A DNA stretch of 64,000 nucleotides from Gnetum montanum (taxonomy: Eukaryota > Streptophyta > Gnetopsida > Gnetales > Gnetaceae), in assembly GCA_015680685.1 (NCBI GenBank), contig MNCI01011532.1, positions 374,870 to 438,869 on the forward strand. The letters run 5' to 3'. Below, piece by piece: positions 11,060 to 23,146 of this stretch. Each line of letters begins with the position of its first letter. Position 1 is the first letter of the stretch. The translations under genes and the position numbers were made by a program. The notes under the pieces are model-generated. The model made no database searches and was not told the origin of the DNA. It saw only the letters and a list, made by a program, of their open reading frames with translations.

Positions 11060-12026
11060 AGATAGTAACAAAGACTTCTTAGATACATTGGCCTAGGTGA
11101 AATAGACTTTAAAACAAAAGAACATAACCTTGAGCCTATATGACCTAATCATGACCTCATTTTCCCATCATGAAGAATTGGTCCACATGTTGACCTCCAT
11201 CCCTATCACAAGGGACATCCCAATAGATGAACAATCCATCCATGCTGTGATGTTTCCTTCTACACCACAAGAATCGAGCTCAACACCCTTGGCATCCCAC
11301 AATGAGGTAATCCAGGTTGACCTTGAGAAGGGTCAGGTCATTACTATGCCTATGTTTATCACCATCCACATAGGGCAATGTAAAATCTAAAGGGTGCATG
11401 TCAATGATGGGGTGACAACTAATGTCATCCCATACATTATTGTTGGTAAGCTAGGTCTTGCCAACCAAATTAAACCCATGAAGACAACATGCCTCAAGTC
11501 CTTCAAAGGGTTGCGCATTGTCATTAGGCAAATGGTCATGATAGCCTTCATGGCAAGGGAACAATTCCCTACCATTGTAGAGTTCATCATCATTGAGGAG
11601 ATGTCAAGCTTCAACTTGATCTTAGGTAGGCCTTGGATGGCCCAGCTATGGGCTATCTCCTCTCCCATCCACCAAGAAGTCCACCTTTCATACAATGGTG
11701 GTGAGGTTGTCATTTACGATGACAATGTAGCCCCTCTACCCATTAACAACATAGACACGGGACAAGAATCAAAGGTAGAGTTCCCCAATGACACGACTCT
11801 TGTAGAGGACAATGGAAAAACACACAAGGTTAGCACACCTGAGCAAGCGAAAGAAACCATGCAAGCAAGAGAAATTGAAGACATCCCAGAGGATGCTTTA
11901 TGGGCTGAATTACCCTTTAACATAGCGGACAAAGGTCAAGGTGAAGACCACATCTTACAATCTAGTCCCTACACACCTCTTAATCCATACCAAGGTAGAA
12001 AGCAACTACGTGTCCCCTTAGTCTAA
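11060..12026 (+). pseudogene. retropepsin-type protease (first copy)
   Basis: Aspartic protease that would mature the polyprotein. The active-site loop region reads HVNDGVTTNVIPY (about 11398-11436): the Asp is kept, but the second loop residue of the usual D-G/S-G is Val. The flap region and the conserved LILGRPWMA (about 11620-11646) follow. An acidic tail ends at TAA 12024-12026. Upstream, NKDFLDTLA at about 11068 marks the start of homology with the second copy (32750-33715). Stops at 11095, 11101 and 11388 separate the parts. A GT at 11995 just at the end of the conserved block is a candidate splice donor for the pro-RT intron known in Ogre elements. Confidence 0.8.
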
Positions 12027-12833
12027 TGCACATTAGGTGCCTGCTTAACCTTCATTAGCACATATCCTGCCTACTGGAACTTGCTTGTGCATTTACGTTT
12101 AGCATGGTTGTTTACATTATGCATTGTTTGCTTTATTACGTATTTATTCCTTTTTTGTACATTTTTGCTTAGTTTATGCATTCGTTTGTTTAGTTTACTC
12201 CTTAGAAGTTATTAGCCTATGCATGAAAAACATCAAAATACATAAAAATCAGAAAAATCCTAAAATTATAAAAAATATATATAGTAACATACTAGGCCTA
12301 GAATGGCCTAAAACTACCAACAGGGAATACCATGGCCTTAAACTAGCATTGCATGTTCCAGTAAATCCTAAGATTGGCAACACTTTTCCTTCCATCTCAT
12401 GGCTCAAAATGGCCTTAAACTACTAGTGAGGCCCAAAATGATCTTAAACTACCATTTTCAATCCCATCTCTATGGCCTACCATGGCCTTAAATTGGCAAC
12501 TCATGGCTCAAAATGGCCTTAAACTAGCACTGGCCCTCCCACCATTACCTTAAACTAGCATGGGACTCACAATGACTTAGTTGCATTATCATTACATAAT
12601 CATATCATTACATAGTTATCATCGCATAGTCATAACTAAGCACATCCATCCATTATGACATTAGCATAGTAAAATGTATAGCAAATAATCACAAAACTTA
12701 CACACTTCATATAGCAAATGCATCTAGTACATCTCACATCAATAATAGTACATAGCATGAGCATCAACACCATGTAGCAAAAAATACACAAAAATGAAAA
12801 AATGCCCAACAATAGGGCTACATTAGAACATGC
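12027..12833 (+). repeat. noncoding spacer with CTTAAACTAGCA array
   Basis: At about 12290-12570 the motif ATGGCCTTAAACTAGCA recurs some eight times at irregular spacing. It is related to the array behind the integrase. The rest is AT-rich and would be the 3' flank of the antisense gene. The same block follows the second protease copy (33716-34424). Confidence 0.65.
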
Positions 12834-14312
12834 TCAACTAGTGGTGCTAGGTTGAGGTGGAGGTATTTCTTCCTTCATTGTGCCATTGGAGCCTACAGTA
12901 TCACCTAGTGCTTGCTACCATGAAACAACAACAAAAATGAACAATCATTGAAAAATGCACCATATACAAACTAACATGAAAAAGCATAAAAATAAATAAA
13001 AAAACTAACCTAAGAGGGCCTTGCATTGACCATGTCTAGAGGCAACCTATCAATGCCATCCTCCAAGCATCAAAGGATCTTGGCCTCAAATAGCTGCGTC
13101 CAATCCTCCTAGCCAAAGTTAATTGTCACAAGGGTCTTACCTTTGTCCATGGTGGTCCATGCAGCCAACTCTATGGAAAAGGAAGTAGAGGAAACCTATC
13201 CTCAGGGGTTGATGATCTACCTCTCAGGAAAACCACTCATCATGGTATGATGAGTGAATAACTTATAGGCTTGTCTCTTGTTGGTCGCCTCCAGAAACAC
13301 CTCAAGGTGGCAGTGTTGGATAGACTTCTCTTTGTACCATTGAAGATATGCATCACACTCATGCTTGTGCTAGTGCTTACGGTTCTTTTAAGTCTACCCC
13401 CATCTACATACCTTACTGCTATAGTTTTTCCAATCCTAGTTGTTTTGGATAAGTAGATCCATTTGTAGCCACTACTCAATAATCTCTTGGATGGCCTCAT
13501 TTTTAGCATAGATGATCAACTAGTACTAGGCATAATTGACCTTGACAGTCTACCAGGTACTATCTCCCTATGATTGAGCTACCAGAAAGTCATATTGGGA
13601 CTAAAGATCCTTGATCTTTGGGTCTTGGCTTGTCACCCTCTTCTGAAGCTCATGCATGTGCTTCCACAGGTGCTCATTTGAGCTCTTATAGACCCACAAT
13701 TCTTTCATGCATGAAAGTGTGCATTTTCTAGCTACCTCATATGTACGATGAGACACATACTCCACTTCAAGAGGGAACTCAAGGATGGCATCTACTTTGG
13801 CCACCTTACTCAAATCCCAACAAAGCTTGGAACCTATTGGTATGCAACAAGCAAATCAACCTTAGCCAAAGACTAAGCATTCAATTGGTAAAGCAACATA
13901 AGCAAACCAACATCATTCACATACCGAGCTCAGGATTTGCATGTTGTAGGTAATCAATCATGTCCTCCACAATGCCTTCCATGAAGGCAAACTTATCGAA
14001 CACATCTACCCACAACTTCATGTGGTAGGTAGACATCAAACCACTAGTAGTCATGTCTAAGGTTGCAACATAACAATGCAATCAACATAGAATCAAATAG
14101 CTAAAGAGGCTAGAGCAAAAGAGCAATAGCAGATGGCAATCTAATGCACTCACCTAATAGGCCCCTAGGCATAAGAGCAAGGGGGGCACCCAACTACACC
14201 ATCAAAAAGGTAATTAAAATCACCCATACCAAGGTGCAACAGCCCCTCCTCCAACTACTAGAGGGTGTATGTGGCATCACATAGCTCATCTCTATGGGCC
14301 TCCCCCTCTTGC
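12834..14312 (-). pseudogene. antisense captured gene (aORF), C-terminal half, first copy
   Basis: This minus-strand coding sequence matches the second copy at 34425-35905 along its length. The last exon (12834-12914, 27 codons ending in TGA, PPPQPS near the end) has exactly the length of its counterpart. The intron before it is 12915-13009, with a donor at TTAG|GTTAGT. Upstream in the gene, the protein has a coiled-coil-like stretch rich in Leu, His, Glu and Lys (LWKHMHELQKRV, about 13635-13670 on the minus strand). Function of this half is not recognised. Stops are mostly TAG in Gln codons. Homology ends at about 14312, where the pararetrovirus cluster begins; the gene resumes at 26752 with about 240 bp missing. 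Confidence 0.7.
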
Positions 14313-14687
14313 AACATGAATAAAGCTTCCACATCCCAATGACAACTACATGAAACAAACCAAGTACAAAAATAGTTAGAAATAGCAAAAGTAGAGTTAG
14401 GTAGATTAAAAACAAAATTAAAGAAAAACCCATTAGATGAGTTAACTAAATATATAGCTCTAGATAAGCAAGTAAGAGAAAAAAGAGTAGAAGTGAAAAT
14501 GCTGAAAAAATATTTAAATGAAATACAAGCCTCATTAGATAGTCAACCTATAGTCTCTGATACAGAATAAGTAGAAGAATTAGAAGAATGGATACAAAAG
14601 GAAGAACAAGAACACCTTGAAAAACAAAAGGAAGATAACTTACAAATAGCAACCAAAAGACAAGCCAAAATAAGGCAATTACAAGCT

Positions 14688-15262
14688 TTGATGGAGATGG
14701 CCCAAAAGGAGTTGGAGAAACTTCAAGAAGAAGAAGACCAAGAAAAAGGAATAGCTTTTGAAAAAGAACTCTCTCAAATCCATACTATTAGGATTAATCA
14801 AAACCTTGAAAGCCTGGTAAAAACTCCTCTATGTACTTTTTGGATAAAACTTCCCAGTTTTAAGCCTTATCCAATAGATTCATTAATAGATTTCGAAGCA
14901 GAGGTTAGTCTTGCTAACGAAGCTATTATTCCTTCTTTCCTCTCGAAAGAAAGACCTAATCTTGTTGTAAGCTTCAACAAGTCTACCACAAAAATCTCAA
15001 AAACATTTTATTAATGCCAAATAAATCTCTTCTACACATACAAGTCAATGCTATTAATTGGCTATCTTATGATATGGTTAAAGCAGTAGATAATTTAACA
15101 GCTTTAGATCCTTACACGGTAAGAAAAAATAAAGTATTTTTAGGTCTCTTTGAATTTCCTAAGACCTTTAGACCTATAAATAGGTTTGAAAGAACAAAAT
15201 ATAAAATCCCAAAGACTCAATGGATAGTAAATCAAATACAAAAAAAAAACATTGAAGTTTGA
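14688..15262 (+). pseudogene. pararetroviral protease region (E1)
   Basis: A Glu/Lys-rich coiled coil leads into an aspartic-protease-like segment. The active-site triplet is D-F-E here (LIDFEAEVSLANE, about 14888-14925), where the copy at 17774-18190 has D-S-G, so the catalytic loop is lost in E1. A TAA interrupts the frame at about 15012. In the virus this part sits upstream of RT in one polyprotein. Confidence 0.7.
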
Positions 15263-15289
15263 AAACATTAAAAAGAAGCTCATGACAGT

Positions 15290-16650
15290 AGCAAGTGACG
15301 ACCCAACTACCTTCAAACATAAAAAACAACATTGGTGTTACATCGAACTCTTAGATGGAGTAAAACCAAAAGCCAAAGCTCATCACATTGGAATGTCCCC
15401 TAAACTCAAGGAAGAATGTGCTCAGGATATACAACAACTCTTGGAAAAAGGTATGATTCAACCTAGCACTAGTATGTTCTCCTGTGCAACCTTTTATGTG
15501 AATACACATGCAAAATTAACAAGAGGGAAAAAATGATTAGTGGTTAACTACAAACCATTAAATGCTATCATTAAATCTATACAACATATTATACCAAGAA
15601 AAGATGATTTATTCCAATGATTACAAGGGATACATATATATTCAAAATTTGATTTAAAATCTAGCTTTTGGCAAATACAAGTATATCCAAAAGACAAATG
15701 GAAAACCGCCTTCACCGTCCGACAAGGTTTATACGAATGGATTGTTTTACCTTTCAGGATTAAAATGGCACCATTTATATTTCAAGCATGTATGGATTCC
15801 ATTTTCAAAATCTATCCATTTATATTAGTTTATATAGATAATATATTAATTATGTCAAAATCTATTTCAGACCATTTACAACACATAGAATAGTTTTATT
15901 AGATTGTTGACCAAAATGGATTAGTTCTATTGTCATCTAAAAAGAAAATCCAAATAGTTGTCAATGAAGTAAACTTCTTAGGTATTGTCATTAAAAATGG
16001 GCAAATTACATGACAAGAACACATCCTCAAAGATATTGCAAAATTTCTTGATGTGTTTTCTAACACTAACCAGTTACAACGATTCCTTGGTTGTTTAAAT
16101 TATCTGTTTGGGTTCGACAAAGATCTAGCCAAGGATAGAAAATTATTAAATGAACAACTAACATAGAAAGCAAGTCCTTGGACTCCTGAACATACAGCAG
16201 CAGTCAAGAGACTTAAAGGACAATGTACCAAACTACCTTATCTCAAACTTCCAACACATGGTACATTGATTTTAGAAATAGATGCCTCCAATGAATTTTG
16301 GGGAGCTGTGCTGAAAGAAGATTTTTAAGGCATCATTTATGTTTATAGGTATGCCAATAGTAAATTCAATCCTGCTAAGATAAACTACCATTCCACACAT
16401 AAAGAGTTATTAGCCATCATACATGGAATCGAGAAATTCAGGTTATTCCTTCAAGAAAATGAATTTATTATCCGATCTGATTTAAAATATTTTGATAAAT
16501 ATCTACAAAAAAACATCTTAGTAAAGTTTCCCATACACATATAATTAGATGGTCTTTATTTTTAGCTAATTTTACTTATAAAACACAATATCTTAGTGGT
16601 AAAGAGAATAATTTAGCTGATTATTTAACCCAAGAATTTCATTATTAACA
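15290..16650 (+). pseudogene. pararetroviral reverse transcriptase and RNase H (E1)
   Basis: RT motifs are seen at about 15640-15740 (KDKWKTAF-type block with FWQIQVYPKD) and at about 15826-15856, where the catalytic motif reads YIDN instead of the YIDD seen in copy E3. RNase H follows, with LEIDASNEFWGAV (about 16268-16306). Several stops (15535, 15618, 15892, 16011, 16166, 16328) break the frame. The wording of the RT is of the Caulimoviridae kind, distinct from the gypsy RTs in this window. Confidence 0.78.
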
Positions 16651-16659
16651 CTTTTATTT

Positions 16660-17290
16660 TGCAGAAATATTTCTAAACGAAGGATGGGAGCTTCATTCCA
16701 GTCAAAGAGTTTTCCCTTATCCATTCTCTTGCATCTATCTTTCCCGATCACAAATAACTCATATCCATGATAAATAATTTAACGATTGGGATTTCTATTC
16801 TCATTCTTCATATGAATATTCTCTTTTCCCTCACATTTCTTATACCTATTATGCTTATCCTAATCTTCTACTTGAAGATCTATATCCACCTATGCATATT
16901 AAAACAAGTATCCATGCAAATCGGTTTATTAATGAGTGTCATGCCCAAAGTCATCTAGTCCATTGGCCTCGTTATCAACCCTCTGATTTTCATTTCTATC
17001 ATTTAGATTTTAATGTTCCAATTGAACTCCCTGTTGATACTTATCCATTCTAGGAATGGTGGTCTCTTTATGGTCATCAGGTAAAACATTATCCTGAAAA
17101 TTATGACCCTGCTACTATTCGACATCTTAGGGCCACTCCTCATGGGGATTTTGCATATTTTGTTAGTCACGAAACAATGGCTCATTTTGCCTTTTAATCT
17201 ACAAGCCCATCATATTTTATCACCACAAGTCTTAGCCGATGAACAAATTTCCAAAATCCATGGCAATTGGCTTGGTACCAGGATATACTG
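16660..17290 (+). pseudogene. pararetroviral C-terminal region (E1)
   Basis: A Tyr/His/Pro-rich region downstream of RNase H, also present at 24240-24900 in E3, so it belongs to the virus. I do not recognise a domain. A stop occurs at 17052. It may be the end of the polymerase polyprotein or a separate late ORF. Confidence 0.45.
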
Positions 17291-17423
17291 ATAGCCACTA
17301 CATCAAACATCATCATGCACTGCCAACAAAATCATATCGTTCCCTCTACAGAGTAATTCTGTCCCTGTACAGAGTAAATAATAATAAATAGAAATTAGTT
17401 TGAACGCATCCTATATATATTTA

Positions 17424-18430
17424 ATGATAGCATTTAATGGTTTTTAGTTAACCACTAATCATTTTTTCCCTCTTGTTAATTCTTCTCATTTATTCACATA
17501 AAAGGCTGCACAGGAGAACATACTGGTGCTAGGTTGAATCATACCTTTTTCCAAGAGTTGTTGTATCTCCTAAGCACATTCTTCCTTGAGTTCAAGGGAC
17601 ATTCCAATGTGATGAGATTTGGCTTCTAGTTTTACTTCATCTAAGAGTTTGATGTGACACCAATGTTGTTTTTTATATCTGAAGGTAGTTGGGTCATCAC
17701 TTGATACTGTCATGAGCTTCTTTTTAATGTTGTCAAACTCTGATGTTTTTTGTTGTATTTGATTTACTATCCATTAAGTCTTTAGGATTTTATATTTTGT
17801 TCTTTCAAACCTATTTATAGGTCTAAAGGTCCTAGTAAATTCATACAGACCTAAATATACTTTATTTTTGCTTACCGTGTAAGGTTCTAAAGCTGCTAAA
17901 TTATCTACTCCTATAACCATATCATAAGAGAGCCAATTAATAGCATTGACTTGTATGTGCAGAAGAGATTTATTTGGCATTAATAAAGGAAGGTTAAATG
18001 TTTTTAAGATAGTTGAGGCAGACTTTTTGAAGCTTACAACAAGATTAGATCTTTCTTTCCAAAGGAAAGAAGGAATAATAGCTTCGTTAGCAAGACTAAC
18101 CTCTACGCCAGAATCTATTAATGCATTTATTAGATAAGGCCTAAAACCAGGAAGTTTTATCCAAAAAGTACATAAAGGAGTTTTTACCAAACTTTCAAGG
18201 GTTTTATTAATCCTAATAGTATGGATTTGAGAGAGTTCTTCTTCAAAAGCTATTCTATTTTCTTGGTCTTATTCTTCTTGAAGTTTCTCCAACTCCTTTT
18301 GGGCCATCTTCATAAAAGCTTGTAATTGCCTTATTCTAGCTTATATTTTAGTTGTTGTTTGTAATTTATCTTCCTTTTGTTTTTCAAGGTGTTCTTGTTC
18401 TTTCTTTTGTAGCCATTCTTCTACTTTTTC
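17424..18430 (-). pseudogene. pararetroviral protease and RT start (E2)
   Basis: The protease segment (17774-18190) keeps the D-S-G triplet (LIDSGVEVSLANE) and the LPLLMPNKSLLHIQV block. It continues towards the RT start and is cut at about 17424, at the inverted junction with E1. At its N-terminal side (minus strand, near 18435) the coiled coil is interrupted by the solo LTR. Confidence 0.7.
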
Positions 18431-19068
18431 TATATTGTAGCAACTGAAAACGTCGGCGGTTGGAAGGCACCGAGCAGTCAGAGGATGCGACAGTTTCGAC
18501 CCCATACCTACAAGAAGGCCATGCTGGGTGTGTGCGGATACAGGGCACCCTGAATGATCTGGTCGATCAAACAGGGACTTAATTGACATCTATATAGCCT
18601 TTTGCAACATATTATTTGAAAATAGGGACAAAAATGCGAAGAAATGCTTGAAAGTAAATAAAGCAGGAGACAATGCAACATATGACAATAAGTAGGAAAT
18701 AAAGTAAAATGCAGTTAGAAAGATGCACCACTCCAAAGCTACAAGTTTTCTCTATCTAGGTGAATACAGTCGGTTACACAATGTGACGGAGTGCAGAGAT
18801 CCCAAAAGTAACCAGGACGTGCGAGCAAAACAAGTTGTACGCTTGGGTGCGGACTTGAGTGCTGATAATGTGGGGATTCTACCAAGGTGGTAGAAGGGGA
18901 GATGGAACAAGATGTTAGCTACAAAATGCTAACTGTTTGTAGTGTCAAACAGGAAGCTTACAATGCTTGACGTTACAATGTGTTGAGAAGAGAACTTGAA
19001 TGCCAAAAAAAGTTGAAGAATTGGGAATATTTTTTCGAACTGGGCTCTTTAAATGCTGCTTGTTGGGG

Positions 19069-19076
19069 TATTTATA
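19069..19076 (-). promoter_or_regulatory. TATA box of the solo LTR
   Basis: TATAAATA on the minus strand about 945 bp into the LTR, the same relative position as in the other LTRs of the family. Confidence 0.55.
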
Positions 19077-19299
19077 GGACCAAGGGCATGAGAAAGGGGT
19101 GGTTTGGACGCCACATGCCTTGGACCCACGTTGACTTGCTCATGCTGCACATGCGATGCATGACCGTTGGACTTACATAACTGTTGTAATGTGAGTCTTC
19201 CATGCCATAACTGTGAGCCTACCATGTCGTTATTGCACCGTCAGCATCTGGAGACATGTGCCAATGGTCCAATTAGGTGAAGTGCATTGATGTCACACA

Positions 19300-19760
19300 A
19301 CCACCAGCATGCCTTGTTGTGCTTCATAGCATAGCATGCTTGGCGTAGTGTAGCATCTTGTCGTGCATTTAGCTACATGTGTGTTGCATGCTTGCTATGC
19401 AATGCTACACTGCGTAGTGTAGCGTAGCAACTGGCCTTAGTCGCGAAATCTTTTTCGACTTGCAAACTTTACTTTCTATGTTGCAAGACTTCGCAAACTT
19501 GCTTGATTTTGTCCTTTGAGTTACCTTCTATCTTTTCTGCAGGATTACTATGCCTCACTGCGCCATGTAGCTCAGCCTAGCGTAACAGCAGACATGGTCC
19601 GCCGCTTCCTAATGGAAAGGGACATTGTTGAAGAACTTGAAGTTGAGCAAAGAGACTGGCTATGAAGTTGTTGTCGTACTTCATCCTGCAATTATCTTCC
19701 AAAACTTGCTACACTACATAGTGAGGTGTAGCGTAGCGTAGCAGACTTTGTGACTTAGAA
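19300..19760 (-). repeat. U3 array of GTAGTGTAGC motifs
   Basis: Repeated TAGCGTAGC/GTAGTGTAGC motifs. GCTACACT-GCGT-AGTGTAGC at 19404-19423 is a perfect hairpin with 8-bp arms. The position upstream of the TATA box matches the motif arrays of the other LTRs, but the motif sequence differs. Confidence 0.65.
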
Positions 19761-20019
19761 AACTTGCCAAACTATTTCACGCATCTAGAATGCTACTGCC
19801 AACTCCGAGCATCATTTCTGAGCAAGCTGTCGGCTAAGAAGGCTACTTAGGTGGATAGGTAGGATGACATAGAGCCTGTCTATGCCCAAAGTAGAAAACT
19901 TGCCAAACTAGCCAGTTTGAATTCAAAGCGTTCTCCTCTCGAAGAACTGTCGTGGTGCTGCACGAATTGCAAGGCCTGATGAAGCGAGAATGACCTCGCA
20001 TTTTTTTGGGGGTGTTTCA

Positions 20020-20840
20020 TGTATCAGAGACTATAGGTTGACTATCTAATGAGGCTTGTATTTCATGTAAATATTTTTTGAGCATTTTCACTTCTACTCT
20101 TTTTTCTCTCACTTGCTTATCTAAAGCTATATATTTAGTTAACTCTTCTAACGGGGTTTTCTTTAATTTTTTTTCAATCTACCTAACTTTACTTCTGCTA
20201 TTTCTAACTATTTTTGTACCTAATTTTTTTCATGTAGTTGTCGTCGGGATGTCGAAGATTTATTCATGTTGCAATAGAAGACATCACCATCTGAGGAATC
20301 AGAATGTGGTCATTCAAGGTGTGAGGCTTCCAAAAAATGTTGTTGATCATATTTTGTCCAAAACTCATCCTCAGAATCCTCCCCATCGAAAAAATAGTCA
20401 TGATTTGAAGGAGAAGAAGGAAAAAGGTCCTAATTAGGATTATAAGGAATATCAGAGTATTCGGGATCAGAAACCCATTCAAAATGCATTTCTTTGATAT
20501 CATGTTTGCAGATGAAATGAACTTTTTTCATATCCTAATCTTTGTGGGGATAGTTGGTGGCTAAATGTGGTCCACCAAAAATGGAACATTTAACATCTCC
20601 TTGAGAAATGCATCGAGGACGATGTCTAAAGAAACCAAGGTATTTTTTGACCTAATGATTACGAAGAGACTTTCTTCGCCATTGTTTTCATGGAGGTTGT
20701 GGACAAGAACTAGAGGATTTACAAGTTTTACAAACTTTTTTGTATTTTTGCTTTTCTTTATATTTATACTTTTCCTTAGGACATTTTCTAAACATCAATT
20801 CTTTCCTCATGTACTACTCAGATTTTGTACTAAATTCTAA
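20020..20840 (-). pseudogene. pararetroviral zinc-knuckle and coiled-coil region (E2)
   Basis: Downstream of the coat-protein region the frame contains a basic stretch and a degenerate zinc knuckle (about 20575-20610): one Cys and the His stand, but the second and last Cys positions are Phe and Tyr. A Ser/Asp-rich stretch and the coiled coil follow, matching the start of E1. In Caulimoviridae this knuckle lies at the coat-protein C-terminus and binds nucleic acid. Stops break the frame. Confidence 0.6.
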
Positions 20841-20893
20841 GTTTGTTTGGCATAACATAATTTCCTATTTTCTTGTTCAAGAAATTGTCGTAT

Positions 20894-21592
20894 CTACCCA
20901 AAACTCATTTTAGATATATGTAGATTTTGTTTTTTAAGTTCAACAATGTATGTGTTGGAAAATCGTTGTGGTAGACATCCCAATAAGTATTCCTTTGCTA
21001 CTACCCCATGAGTTAATTTTCCATAATAATACCATGGTTCCATAGCATCTAAAAATCCTATAAGTTCTTGGATTTTATGTAATCTAGCCTTGAAGAATCT
21101 GTCACAATAGACTTCTTCAAGATTAGCTTTGTATCCTATGAATTCCTCGATAATGGCATTTAGGAAAATTACTGTAGGTTTTGAAACTAATCTTTGTTTA
21201 ACTGGAATAGGGATATGGTTCCACCACTTCATAAAATTTCCTTAAAGATTGTACGTTGCATTTATAATGGTCTGAGTAGTTGATTTTTTAGCTAAATCTA
21301 TTTGAATATTTAAATATGCTTGTAGTGCATCTAAGACATCCTGTCGTTGTTTAAGATTATTATTATCCATATTGAATACTGGTTGTTGATCACCAGCTTT
21401 TCGAGTTTGCATGAACATGGCTTTTTGAGCCTCTTGTACTTGTTCATTTGTTCTGGATAACAAGATAGCTTCTTCGGCATCAATTCTTGTCACTACAGGA
21501 GGTGACGAGGGAAAATATATGTTAAAGGATAATGACAAAGATGGAGCTAAAGGTTGTGGCCTAGAAGACCTTGTCTCAGATGTTCCTGACAA
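20894..21592 (-). pseudogene. pararetroviral coat-protein-like region (E2)
   Basis: Two open stretches in one frame (21592-21242 and 21232-20894) are separated by a single TAA. Position between the movement protein and the zinc knuckle, and an alpha-helical, Trp/Tyr-containing second half, fit the coat protein of Caulimoviridae. The N-terminus is Ser/Pro-rich. The assignment rests mainly on order. Confidence 0.58.
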
Positions 21593-22465
21593 TTATTTTA
21601 GTTTTCTATATAATAATTCTATATTTAAATTTGTATCATAATTCATATTATACATTCCTTCTAATATACTCATTTGTGTTTTATTACTATAAACAAGATC
21701 ATTTAAAGTAGTATTTGTCCAATTTAATAAAAAGATCTAATCTAAAGGTAATGAGGAGGATTTCTTCATTTGTAATGTATAAATGTACTCGGTAGGGCTT
21801 GTAGCGCCTAACAAAGATTGTTCTCCTGCATTATGTTGGACAAACTCAAATTTATTTTTCTAATTGCATTCTAATGTAGCTAATCTTTCTTGAGGTTGTT
21901 TAAAAATTGAATCATTTAATTTTCCTTTGTTCATTTCCATCCTACATGTTTTTTGGAAAGTGTCACATTCAGTACAATGGTACTGATGATCAACTTGTCT
22001 TAATGTCTTGTGTTAGCAAGATGGATCACCTTGAAACGTAGGAATAGATGATGTAGCTGATTCATCACTAGAACTCTCATGATCTAGTTGTACAATCTTA
22101 GCTTTAGCCTTTTTCTTTTTTTTATAGCTTCGATTTCTAATTGTAATTCTTGGCTTTTTCTTATTGACATGGAGAGTTGTTGTTGTAAGTCTAATAGACT
22201 TTGTTTTAGGCTAGAAACTTCTAGATCTATAGAAACCTGTTATTTTTCTGATGTGGATTCTCGATCTTGTTCCTTTATAACTAAAGGTTTTTCTTTCCTA
22301 AATATTTTCGGTTTTTGTTTATGTTTTTGGTGCAGGGAATCAAGAGGATCTATGTTTTTGAACTTTGGAGGTAAAAGATTTACTTTGTACCTACGTTTAG
22401 GCGTAGAGTACCAGTGTGGTTTTTCAAGTTTATAATATCTTTATAGGATTCGAGAGATCTGGATA
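21593..22465 (-). pseudogene. pararetroviral linker/coiled-coil region (E2)
   Basis: Lys/Glu/Gln-rich coding sequence between the movement protein and coat-protein region, with several stops (for example near 21596 and 22017). No domain recognised. It corresponds to the virion-associated or linker part of the viral polyprotein by position. Confidence 0.45.
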
Positions 22466-23146
22466 CTAAGTATGGATAGGCAAGTCTCCAGTATCAATTT
22501 CTACTCCATATTCAATATTGGTTAATCCTACCTGCATTTTTTGTTCATTGAGAGGATATAAGGTCTCAATAAATGTATTGCTAAATAGCTTAAATATTAA
22601 CCTACTGGATCCCGTTGCATAGATGGATTGGGGAATCATGTCTACGGGAAGATATACTATAATCATAAGAGATTTATACAGATGTAGATCATATAATGAA
22701 TGAGTAAAGTTGGGAATAGTAACAATGACTGCATCTAAGACTAGTGTTCCCTTAGCTTGTGTGATTATAGCATCTTCAAATGTTTCGAACCTATGATCTA
22801 TGACTGCAATCCAGTATGGAGATTTTAATCTATAATTAAAATGTGGATGGATAAGGACTGCTAATTCAACTAGATGAATATAATTAAAACCTCTATCTAT
22901 CCAGTTCTTAACTTCAAATTCATTAAAGAAAGAGAGAGCTATAGGACGTAGACCTATTCTTGATATTTCTAGATCGCATTCTAATAAATACATTTCTTTC
23001 CATGTTTCTAAGACTTTGATACTAGAAGGAGCATAGATTTCATAACGCTTAGGGATTGGTAAAGGACTAGTTCCATTCGAGGTTGAACAAAATTCAGAGA
23101 TTCTTCAGAAGTAGCTATTACCTGTCATTTGTGTTAAATCTGCCAT
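22466..23146 (-). pseudogene. pararetroviral movement-protein-like ORF (E2)
   Basis: An ATG at 23146 opens the first long viral frame after the primer site. A stop near 23107 separates it from a 175-codon open stretch (22993-22466). That stretch has a pattern of the 30K movement-protein superfamily: a short RIGLRPIALSFFNEFE segment, a later Asp-containing beta-rich region and a Gly-Leu-Thr-Asn segment. In the virus this protein opens plasmodesmata. The call is by resemblance and genome order. Confidence 0.65.

Larger units (their letters stand above)
14313..17413 (+). mobile_element. endogenous pararetrovirus copy E1, plus orientation
   Basis: A Caulimoviridae-type viral fragment inserted in the antisense gene of the composite element. 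Order: coiled-coil region (14400-14680), protease (14810-15010), RT (15540-15900), RNase H (16200-16650), a C-terminal region of unknown role (16670-17290) and 3' noncoding with an AATAAATAG signal (about 17385). It matches the minus-strand copies that follow. Stops and frameshifts are frequent, so it is an inactive fossil. It starts inside the coat-protein/protease linker and ends abruptly against an inverted copy at about 17413. About 600 bp holding the promoter are missing compared with 23640-24240. Confidence 0.82.
18436..20019 (-). repeat. solo LTR of a Ty3/gypsy element inside the pararetrovirus
   Basis: On the minus strand it starts TGAAACACCCCC, like LTR A and the composite-element LTRs, and ends CAGTTGCTACA, like LTR A. 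Flanks are ATACA (20020-20024) and ATATA (18431-18435), a 5-bp target duplication with one C-to-T change; the intact E1 copy shows the empty site (GATACAGAA at about 14560). Length is 1584 bp, with a TATA box at 19069-19076. No internal element sequence is left, so it arose by LTR-LTR recombination. Small open frames inside it are not genes. Confidence 0.88.

Noticed and set aside
8880-12026. Reassigned TAG codon (TAG read as Gln)
   Set aside because: TAG replaces both Gln and Trp, CAG is still used widely, and tandem noncoding units show the same CTGG to CTAG change. Mutation of methylated sites explains it better.
18980-19180. Short open frame inside the solo LTR
   Set aside because: It overlaps the LTR TATA box on the other strand; LTRs do not code here.
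22088-22435. Plus-strand Phe/Cys-rich frame of 115 codons
   Set aside because: It is the complement of a Lys/Glu-rich viral linker on the minus strand.
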